In this document: positions 35,040 to 46,600 of the stretch, piece by piece
How the letters are laid out: every line of letters begins with the position of its first letter
How positions within the stretch are numbered: the first letter of the stretch is position 1
DNA from: Ectocarpus siliculosus
Taxonomy: Eukaryota > Sar > Phaeophyceae > Ectocarpales > Ectocarpaceae
Assembly: GCA_000310025.1 (NCBI GenBank)
Contig: FN648570.1
Location: 95,337 to 153,327 of the forward strand
Length of the DNA: 57,991 nucleotides
Direction of reading: 5' to 3'
Notes under the pieces: generated by a model
Told to the model about the DNA's origin: nothing
Database searches by the model: none
The model's input: the letters and a program-made list of their open reading frames with translations, nothing else
Made by a program: the position numbers and the translations under genes

Positions 35040-35048
35040 TAAAATATT
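35040..35048 (+). repeat. Right target-site duplication (TAAAATATT)
   Basis: Perfect match to 32599-32607, directly outside the right inverted arm. Confidence 0.9.
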
Positions 35049-35656
35049 TCCACCAGATTTTTTTCTTATTTCGTCTTGAGAACTACGGCAGTATCGCTTG
35101 CGACCCTGGATCGGACGTGTAAGAAGCTTGGAATACCCAATAATGTGAGTGATATTGTCTTGGCTTCCAACGCTAACGATTTTCGCGGGGGTTGATCGAG
35201 CGTTGTCGACGAGTGTACAGAATATTCTCCATGTTGGCTGATGATTAACTGTCCAAACGCCATCTGCGACACACAGCAAAACGGCCCACGACAACCGCCT
35301 GCACATCAGCCCTACATACTTGTCCTTGACGGGTACGCAACGCATGCGCCTTTTCGTCCAGCTCTCAGGGGGCGGAGACAAAATCAGTGACAGCGATTCG
35401 GCAAGATACGACCCTCATACATTTCTACCGAACGTGGATCTGTATTTATTTCCTCCGCTCAGCTCATCTCGTACAGTTTTCATCCGTCCGTGTAGTATGG
35501 CTCGCAACTGGCGACGGAAGCGAAAGATCCACCGTTCATTTGACCTGACCACAGAGCAGCTGCCCATGGCAGCGCGCTGCTTGTTGTCCACACTGCCTAC
35601 CCGGTCTGAACGGGTCGCGCTCTCGGCCCGGAGGGTGCAGGAACAAGCAAGAGAGA
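35049..35656. other. Presumed promoter and 5' region of the phosphate transporter gene
   Basis: About 600 bp separate the foldback element from the transporter start codon. No clear TATA box is seen. An open frame on the minus strand (35049-35381) has no recognisable motif. Confidence 0.35.
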
Positions 35657-38600
35657 TTGCCGACGGTCGCCAACAACATGGACAGCGGTCTCAACGCTGA
35701 GCGAATCCTAGCGCCGGACACGACAAATGGATTTCTCTGGATCCTCATCGTGGGCACTTTCGGTGCCTTCTTTGCTGCTTTCGGCATCGGAGCCAACGAT
35801 GTCGCCAACGCGTTCGCCACCTCCGTGGGGGCCAAGGCCCTGACCCTCCGCCAGGCCGTGGTGCTGGCCGGTATCTTCGAATTCCTGGGCGCTGTGTTCC
35901 TGGGCTCGCACGTTACCAGCACCATTCGCTCTGGCACCGCGGACGTGAGTGAGTGCGGGTGGCTGCAGCAATGTTGTGTCTTTTGGTACACACACATCCA
36001 TCCGCCTCCCTGTGTGTGTGTGTCTTATGTAGCATAGATCGTTCTGTATGCTACGAAGCACACAACAAGCAACGCGAGAGAACTTGGTCGATCGGTGTGG
36101 TGGACAATCTTTGTACTGCTGTTGTTGTCGCTGAAGGGGATGTTCGAAGCCAGAACGACGGGTATGTGTATGTGTAGTTAGTGTAACCGATTGAGGACAC
36201 GAGATATCGCACCTCCTGGACCAATTCAGAGTTCGACTACTGTAAACTCCACCACGACAAACTGCGTAGTACATTCATGCGTATATGAAGTACGTGTTCG
36301 GAACGTGCTACATCACGAGGCGGTTTGAACGCCGACATTTTCTGCATCGCCGCTCTTTCTTCTTTGGAGAAAAAGGGTCAAATCGAAAAATCAATCCAGC
36401 CGGGGTTTATAAACTATATAGACTACAAGGCTCCCCTTCGGGATGAAGGTGCAATGGCCTCCCGGGGGCGACGCAAGAGGAAATGGAATTTAGGGGTTGT
36501 ATCGTAGCGTGCGGTAGTGCTGGTGGCCGTATAATAAATCGCACGTATCATCGGACGGTGGAGGCGGGTACGGTTGACCAACGAGTGTGATATTTTTATG
36601 TTAATGTTGTACAACTGCTATTGGGCAGCTGCAATCTCTATTCCCGTTCCGTAGGTGGTTGGGGTTGCCATGAGTTGAAGGTAGTGTGCGACACTTTGAT
36701 AGGTTTGCTGAGGATGACCGGCTATTTGAATGTGCTCTGAATTTATTCCCGCTGAGATTCTCTGGAAGAAGGTATTTTGACCTGAGCCTGGGATGGGGAT
36801 ATAAAGGTTGTTCATTATGTGGTCGATGAGTTGCCCGAGGGCCGAAGAGTGCATGCTAGGATCATGGAAGACGCGACGGACGATACATCGCAGTAGGCAT
36901 GCACCATCACCAATTCGTCGACAATATGCCAGGACCTGTATGTGCCAGAGCCACTGGAAGGGTTAATTGCTGTTGTCATTTCCGTTGTTGTTGCCGTTGT
37001 TTTGGTCATCACGGTCGCCTTGGTTATTGTTGTTATTGTGGCTGTCGTTGGTGCAACCGTGACCAGGTAGTTGAATGTCGAACACTGGTGGACGTTGCAC
37101 ACTCTTCTGAGCAGCTACCTACTATACCCCTTCTGTTACCCGGGACTGGCTGCATTAGCACTTCATTTCAGCCGCGGCCCTGGCGACTAATCGGCAATAA
37201 TAGCGATTCAATCATTAGTTTGCACACGCAAACGAACAGAGTTAAAGATTCAACTAATTCCAACAAAAGTTAAAGATTCAACGAATTTCAATAGTAGGAC
37301 TAAAGCTCAAATAAATGTGATTTTGGATATCGATTATTGACGTGTTTGCGCAGCACAAAATTTGGCTCGTAACGACCAGTTCGGGGTATCTAAAGTTCCT
37401 CCGACGCGACTTCTGCCTAAATATGTCTTGAGATTTCGCCATTTAGAGAAATTTGCAAGCAAAATTTGCCGCCCGAACGACCACGCGCGCTGGTTGGTCC
37501 ACGTCAGTTTGGGCCGCTTGCTGCGCCGTTGTGGCACGAGACGGCACGAGACGGCAGCGGGCTACGAGACGCGCAGCCAGTGCCCGCCCCATGCCCCTAT
37601 ACACAAGTCATGGATAGAACCAGGAGGAGGCCGATCCGGGATGTCAACCTTAAACGCCGCTACGGCGCCATGAGCCCCGGAGAACTGATGCATGAGCAGC
37701 TTTGCCTCTTGTGCGCAGCTGTCCTGCTGTTGGTTGTTGGCAGCGAGGAAGAAGATGAACACGAAACGGAAGAGCTCGAGTTGTGCGCTGCGCTCATAGC
37801 GCTGCAGGTGGAGACAGTACGGGTAGATCGCACGGTCATCAGGACAGTGAGGGGGAGGGATTTGTGCATCGCCGACATCTCGGAGGACAGGGCGTGGTGT
37901 GACTATCGCTTCAATTTTCAATTAGGTGCACATGTATGTGCACATGTTTCCTGACCCCTTCGAACTCCACGGCTGGCTGCATGTATGTATGTGCGCGGCG
38001 AGATTACACGGCCAAATGCGGATCATCTGTCTTCGTCTTCCGGGTTTTTTTTTTTGCGCACGGTGGAAAGACTTTATTTTTAACAGAAATTGCATCATCA
38101 TCAGTATAGCAAATTTCGTTGTATGCGCAAACACGTCATTGTACTATACCCATGCAGAAAAGGATCGTTGATGAAGAAAGATTCAATCTGATTTTTTTTT
38201 CCGAGGAATCTAATTATAAGAGGAGGAACGGTCGTGTTGTGATTTTGGACGTATTTTTTAGATGATCCAGTCCAGCTCATGGGCGGGTTTAGAACGTACG
38301 TATACCCATCAACGGAGTCGTCACAACAGGTACCTATATGCATACCCATTCTGTTACCTGAGGCTGACTGCATCAAGAAGCTCATTTGATCTACTCTGAA
38401 GTATCTATCTATGTGCATAGAAAAACCGAAAACATATATTGTATTATGCGTGACCTGTAGAGATCCAACGCAAGGGCGAAAGGTTCACCACTCAAAAAAA
38501 CAATATGGAACATTACTCGGAGCAATCTAATAGACGATGTTGATTGTTTTATTCTTTCTTTCCATGATCCAGTAGCTTCATGCTTTATAACGTGTGTACG

Positions 38601-41600
38601 CATACCCATCGGCGCACTCTTCTGAGCAGCTACCTACTGTATCTGTCACCCGGGACTGGCTGCATTAGCACTTCATTTCAACTACATATGTATGGGAGCG
38701 ACATTATTCACAAACAACGTATTCCTCATTTTGTGTGAGCTTCAAAGATTCAACCTCCAGGAAGGGTGAAAGGTTCACCAACAATCTGGAAAGATTAACT
38801 CCGAAATGAATATTCGGAATGAAGGGCGAACGGTTCACACAACCAATAACTCGAGCAGAACTCCACTTTTTTGAACGTACTACACGCATCGCTATGTATT
38901 TTGTGATGCCTTCCTGTATTCCTGACTGACTGCTATTACTACCACCGCTGAATGCATCATCGGTGATCGGACAAATGGGGACCAACCTCCTGCCTGCAAA
39001 GACACGGCAGTAGATCCTCGGCGATTAGCAAATGGTGTCACGATCTATTTACTACGTAAAGATTCAACAAATTCCAGGACTGAAAGCTCTCTTGAGGAAA
39101 TCAATACAAACGTGCAGAATTTGCGTGGAACTTGCTCCATGGGTATTGGCGGCGGACATGGGCGTTATCAGTCCATGTCATGTGTGTAACGGCATTCATT
39201 CAGGAGGTACACTACTGGTGTCGACGAAGAACCTTGGGTAAGAGCCCCGAGGATCGTGTTGGCGTTGTCGACAGGACCGACCGTGGTATTGACTGTATAT
39301 GTCATGTCAACAGTTTTTTCCTCCCGTTGTAAACAAACTCTGCAGATCGAGTGCTTCACGGACAACCCGGGGATCCTCATGTACGGCAACATGTGCGTCG
39401 TGTACACGAACGGGATCTGGCTCCTGCTGGCCTCCTTCTTTGAGCTGCCCGTGTCCACCACCCACTCCACCATCGGGGGCATCGTCGGGATGACCATGAC
39501 CTACCGCGGCGCCGACTGCGTGGTCTGGTACGAGGAGGCCGACCACTTCCCCTACATCAAGGTGGACTTTGACTTCACCTGCTTCGTGGTGTAACACACG
39601 CTACAATGGATTGTTATTATCACCCCGATCGGCCGTCGCTCCCTGTCCCCGAAAAGGCTTACACTGTAACTCGAGTGGAGAAAGCGCGACAAGATTTTCT
39701 CACGCCACACGTGGGACACCTGACTTCCTTGCTGGTGTCATTGCTGTTGTCGTTGTAGTTCTTGTTGTTGTTGCTGTTGTTGTTGGCTTCGCGTGAAAAA
39801 AAGACGTTCCGGTCGCCACTCAGTGCCTTACTACTTCTATACCCTTACCGGTCCAACTGACGTGGAAGTCTTCCGTGGTCACAGACTAACTGTACCCAAG
39901 GAGAGGGTACAGTACACCTCCTTCCTAGAATCAATGAAACGGAAAATAATTACGCCGCAGTACTGTATACAAAACAGACCCAGAAGAGACAGATATATTT
40001 CCTCCAAAACCGCGATGATGTATCCGCGATCACATAGAAGGTAATAACGTTCTTGCACTTCCACCGACAACCCAAACTGGTTGCCCCCAACCTACCTGTG
40101 CTCCTGTGCCATGCCAGGGTGTATTCGCCATCGTGGTCTCTTGGGCGCTGTTCCCCGTGCTATCAGGTGTCGTCGCCACCCTGCTGTTCTTCGTCGTGCG
40201 GGCGCTCGTGCTTCGGTCCGAGCACGCTCTCAACCGTTCCATGATTGTCTTCCCGTTGCTGGTAACCGTCACCATTGCCATCGAGGGTGAGACGTGCGGG
40301 CAACAGTTGGGAGTAGAGCTGGGAGGTTTCAGCCACTGAATGTATGTGGCTACGTGGTATAGCGTGGTGCGTGGTACAAGCGTATTATTCGGGGTGAGTC
40401 AGAGGAGGACCGTCATGTGTCATGTGTGGCAACGTGTACTGTCCGGGCATCGATGGGAGTCGTTGCGAAACCAGCCCCCGCTACGTTCCGCGTTGTTGCT
40501 GAAGACACGGTGTGGACTTCCAACGCAGTATTGATCTTGGGTACAATCTTCCGGCTGGTCGGTATTGCTTGTACGAGTCCTTAACCGTAACCAAATTGAT
40601 TTAATTCTCGACTTAGTGTTGTGGTGTTCTTTGGTGTTTTTCTTAGTTGAAACCTCCACGAACAAAGGATGCCAAGACCAAAATGCTATTTCGGAAAGGT
40701 CTCGACGCGACCCAGACATTCTCGGCGCTATAACTCTTTGTTCCGCAGAGTATTCGAGCTCTAACTACCGACCCAGAGGGTGTGGTATCTTATGCGACCT
40801 ACGGCAGGCACTGCAAGCATGACGCCTCCCGCACCCACGACGCACACCACGATGATGTGCTTCCATTTGCGGGTCGGGTGGCAGCGTGGTCGATGTTATA
40901 AAAACGAAGCACAAACACTTTGTGCACTTCCTTGCCCCCTTAATACCAACCTCCTTATTCGGTAGTTTTCTTCCTCGTGTACAAGGGGGCCAATGGCCTT
41001 AGCCTGGACAACCCCTCTGTCGGCACGGCCTTCGCATGGGCCTTCGGTCTTGGAGTGGGCGTCGGCCTCCTGATGATCCCCACGGTGCTCTCCTTCATGA
41101 GGTCCAAGATTGAAGCCAAGTTCAACGAGGACGGCACCCTCAAGCCGGTAAGACCTGACTGTACAATGGGCGCCACCATACTGAAACCAGTACAATAATC
41201 TCCCGCATACTAAACCCTATACACTTGGGGGGCCCCGCAGAATCACAAACCTCGCTCATCTTGTCGTTGTGCACCCTGGAGGCGCTGACTGGATGGCAGA
41301 GTGACAAACTCTTCTGGCGCTTCCTCGTCCGTTTTATTTCGGTTTCTGAAAGTGTTTGGTACCATGGAAGACACGGCCGAGTGGCGTTATATTGATGCTG
41401 CTTCCTCAGCCCTCACCCAAAGGCATGGGCTCCACTGCATGACTTCGGAAAGGAACCCTTCCTACGGCCAAGAGGGAACTGCCCTTTCTCTCGTTCTCTC
41501 GGAGAGGGGCAGTCCTGGAAGCCGTCGAAACTCTCTCCTACACGTTGCACCCGAAGCGATACTTGTCGACAACCACTCGTTTTACGACCTTGCAAGATGC

Positions 41601-43597
41601 CGCAATGGTTCCGGGCCCTATTTCATTCCACAAGGCAAACACGTTTCCCTTTGAGGGTAGACCTTCAGGCACACGATCCTCCTCGCTTCCCTTGCCCATG
41701 CCCTCGCAAAAGACGGTCTGCAATATGCCCGTCTCCAACCCCTGTTTCATACTTGTCAATCAATAGTGGCCGCCGTCGCAATCCTCCCTGGGCGAATGAG
41801 TAAACTGCCCTCCGTACTTGCTCGTTCATCTGTCTCCCTGTCGTTCCTCCATCGACTTCTTCCCTCCCTTCCAAACCTTGCTCATACGCCCCCCTCCCTT
41901 TTACTCTTCCATCGTCCCTCCCTAAAACTCCTCCCTCCCTTTCGTCCCCCACCACGGGTATTCTTCAACGCCATCAGTGAAAATCTCCAACAATAAATAT
42001 CAGAAGCAACATCTACTCTGCGATCCCATCTCTCCCCTCCCCTGTTTGTTGTTGTATTTGTTATTGTCTTCATGTCTGCGGTCGGCACCTCCTACTACCG
42101 TTGTGGCTGCGGTTGTAGAGATGGTTATTGGGACGAGCCAACAAAACTCTCTTTCATCGGAACCGCGGTGCCATATATGTATTTGCCCACGGTGTAGACA
42201 AGCCAAAATCACCTCGTACATCCGATTTTCTCTGAAGCAATAATCGCTGGTACACCGAAGCCACTACTATATCATCAAACATCTGTCCTGCTCCAACTGG
42301 CGCGGACGCCTTCTTCTTCGTCCTCCCGCGGCCCTGTCCTCCCGCGGCCCTGTCACCGTTCGAAAAACAACCCTGAGAATATCGGATGGCTGTCGACGTG
42401 AAAGAAGAGACCGCCGGCGGCGTGGCAAGGTCCGCCCAACGCGAGCTCGTAGTAGGCACTACTGTATCAAACACCCGTACTGGTCCCAACTGACTGACGC
42501 GGGCGCTCCTGTACGATTCGAAAAACGCCAATACATCAGGTGGCCGTCGACGTGAAGGAAGAGGCCACCGGCGGCGTGGCGAGGTTCGTGCAGCTCCAGC
42601 TCGACCAGGACGTTCACGCCACCGTCAAGGACAACGACTACGTAGACGCCATCCACGAGAACGCCGAGAGGTCCGACCCCCGAACGGAGCAGGCCTTCAA
42701 GTACGTGCAGGTTAGAGCACGCCGGGTGCAAACCTCCAGCTAGACTGCTGCTATGTACGGTACGGGGGTGCATCTTTGCGGTGAAATATGCGTATTACAC
42801 GTTTGGGAGAAAACGGGGCAGCCCTGTTTCGGTTATCGCACGGAAAAAAAGGACGCGGGGAACAGGCTTGTTCCGCGGAGTGTGCCCTTGCCTGAAAGTA
42901 CAATTTGGGGCGGCCCCTCCTACCGGACCGTCACTCGCTACGCCCCGGCGTACAAACTCCCCCGTCGATTCGATCCGGCATTCCGTCGCATTTCTTTGTT
43001 TCCTGCCTTTGGTTTTGTCGTGTAGTACAGGTACGTAGCCCACGCACTTTGCTTTAAGAACGTGTAAATCCAGCGAGCTTCGAGCCCCGAACGGAGGAGG
43101 TGGGGCATCTGATTTCGCCACACCACCATCGTGGGCAGCAGCCTTGAAACAACGCGTAGAACAACTCGATATTTCCGTCTATGCCAGCCGATTTCACCCG
43201 CCATAATCATAGGACGACCGGCGTATTCAGACCGCACTATTGGGGGACCTCCACGGCACCTCCAATTGACTACGTACTGGTGCGTACCTCGCGCCGCGTT
43301 CCGATGTGGCGTTCGGTCGTACCGTTGGTGACATGACGTAAGATATCACAACCCCTGGACCGATTGTTCAAAACTCGATTACTCCACGAGGAAGAGGATG
43401 CCGAGAGCAAGTGATGACACGTTTTCGGCGTGCTCTCGACGAGATGGTTTCATGGTGGCCATATTCGGCACCGTCATTCACTGCTAACCCTGCCAAGGGG
43501 TCGAGCGTTCAAAATCGGTCTAAGGGGTTGTGCTATATTTCGTACGCAACCTCCTGTGTTCTCGCGACCCTGAAAGAAACGACCTTCCAAACGGACA

Positions 43598-43634
<37 letters not shown>

Positions 43635-46600
43635 CACGCAATGTGTGAGCTAGATGCAAGAGTTGGCCGGCTACTGCTGCTGCTAATGACGTTCATGTTT
43701 CAAATCCTTCACAGAGTGTAGTTCACCCCCTCTCTACAGGTGTTTACGGCTATCTGCGACTCCTTCTCTCACGGAGCAAACGACGTTGCCAACGCCATGG
43801 GACCCTTCGCGTCTATCTACATCGTCTACACCACTGGCGTGGTTGAAGAGGAAAAGAACTTGGGCAACGACATGTTTTGGATCTTAGCCCTGGGGGGCGC
43901 TGGGATCGTCGCCGGGCTCACGATTTACGGGTGGGTACGCCCGCACGCCCCCCCCTTGTCCGACCAAAAAACGAACCCTTAACCTTTTAACCCACTTGTG
44001 CCCACAATCCCGATTGCTTTCCCTGGGGAAAGATCGCAAACACACATGGGCGTCTCCTCGTTGCTGTGTTTGCCATCCTTGCCGCCATTATTCGTGTGCG
44101 TGTGTGTTTGTTTTTCTATTGCTAGCATCGCCCGCGCTAACCGGCTGACCAATGAAAAGACGTCAGTCTCAGAGCGGTTGAAAACACAAAACACTCCTAA
44201 ATGCCATTAACGGGGACCCCGTGAGGGGTGGGCATGAGGGAGCTAAAGTATTCTTCGGATCAAACACAGAAACGGTGTTTGTCTGTGTGTGTATGTTTGC
44301 TATTAGCATCGACCGCGCTAACCGGCTGACCAATTGTGTGTGTGCGCGTGTGCGCGCGTGTGCCGCGATAGTGCCCACACATGCAAGAGTCGGTCCACGA
44401 GGTTGAAGCAAAAACAAATAGGTCAGATCACCTCAGTCTCACGACAGTACGGGTTAAAGAACACGTTCCCCGCGTAGCCTACAACCCGTCACAAGATGGA
44501 GGTTTGACCGCCATGTCGAGCCTGCTACCCAGACGGGAGATGTGGCTGTGTGCTGCTCGGGGAACCGTAGAAACAAAGGTTGGTCATCGTGCAACACTAT
44601 CAACTCTTCATCTGTCTGTCAAACATATGGATTTGTTTTGTTCTTCGTAACAAAAAACAAAAACTCACGCATAACCGTGTGGTTGTTCACGCTGATTAGC
44701 GCACCGTTCCGATCTCTTCTCGGCAACTTGTGGCATCCACGACGTACGTGTGGGCGTTTGGTTCTACGTTAGATAGATCTGAGAGTGATGAGCGTTCTCT
44801 TTGCAGGGGTCATTTTGGTTGTACGCGGCGGTTTCGGTGTGATGAAGATGAGAACGGTCTCTTGTAAGAAATCATGCCCCCTCCCACTCACTTCAACACA
44901 TCCCTGTGGACTGTCGTTAAAATATCTCGAACGGGTAGTCTTTCTGTAAGGTTATGTACACTTTAAAAAAACATTTCTGCTTCTCATGCGCCCCTTCAAG
45001 TAAGCATTTTCTTCTTCAACATGAGGCCCTTCATCTTGAAAAAAAACTCGTTCCTTCAACTTGCCCCCCCCTCTTGTGATAAGTCGTTTCGGACTCGCTT
45101 TGCCCGCTTGCTGCTCCGTAGAACACCTTACTTACGGAAACACGTCTGCCTGAGGGCAGGTACACGACCATCGGTATCTAATCGTTTTTGTGTGAAGAGC
45201 TGTCTTGACATACTGATTGAAGCAAATCCACTGCGTGCGGTTTTCCTGTGTGCCGTTTTTGACGTACATCTGGTACGCTCACTACTTGTTGCTGCGTCTC
45301 CTCCACCCCCCACCAGGATAGATAGGGCGGGGACGTTTTTTTTCCCACCTCTTGAAAACGAAGAAGGAACGATTGGCCGTCGGTGATCGTTCCTGTAGGA
45401 GAAATAATGAGTCCTCTTGAGACAATGGTGTAGCCGCTAGGGCATGCAAAAGACGAGTACGCACCCAAATGCAGCACACCCTCCATGCGACTCGCTGCAT
45501 ACCTCGCACGGCGCTTCGCACTTGGTGATGTGAGAGGGCCTGGTCCGGTGAGAACTCGGCGTGCTCCGTCCTAACGGCGTTGTAGCGATGCGACGTCAAT
45601 GCTGTGACGACTACGGCATGCACGACAATGAATACCCGCCCCCCCGTCCTGTTTGGTCTCGTGATTCTGACGCCTCCTTAAAAACAAAACCAACAGCTAC
45701 AAGATAATCTCTGCCATCGGCGTAAAGATCCCGAAGGTCACTCCGTCCCGTTGTTTCTCGATCAAACTCGGGTCCGCGATCATGATCATCATCGGCACCC
45801 GGCTCGAGATCCCCTTCTCCCCCACCCACTGTAAGGTCAGCGGGATCTTGGATACAGTATAGTCTTTGCGAGGAATTTAAGCTTGGTTTTTAGTTGGAGG
45901 TACGGGGTGTAGGGGCAGGGTGAGGGGTAGGGATACGAAAATCCCCTCTGTCTCCGTTTCATACATTAACTCTCAAAGACTCTTAAAGTTTTTTGGGAAG
46001 ACGGCCCCTTTGACAAGCTACATACCGGCTTTGTCTTTCGAGGAGATGTTGGAGGATCGGCCCCACACGCGCGAGCGAGCGTTATATCATCGTCTTGGTT
46101 TCTTCAAGGCACGCGCTGCACTGCAATATTGGGAGATCACCAACCAGATGGCTCAGATGCACGATGTCAACAGCGTCGCCATAAATTTCCGAGAAATGTA
46201 CCTTTTTTCGTGCCCCGGGCGGCAGGACACCGAACAGGTTGTGGCTGGCATGACGTCATTCCCAGCCCTCGCTACTGCCATGGCACGAAAGTGATGGCTC
46301 ATGTGTGTTTGTGTGCCTCAGCTTGGTCAGAGGCCGATCGAGAAAGAAGGTTTATCGAGTGACAGACATACATGCGAGAGGCAAGACGATCCCCACGCGG
46401 CATGTCCGTAATTCACATATCATCCACGAATGTATTCCCCGGAGGTCCCGTAGATCAGCCCACTACCTCGCGAGCCCACCACGACGAGACCGCTCGAAAC
46501 TCTTCGACCCCAACTCCGACGGGTGGACAGCATCGTTCGAAAGAAAAGAGTCATCCTCATCTCACAAAATGAATGTGGCAGGCTCCAAAATATAGAAGAA

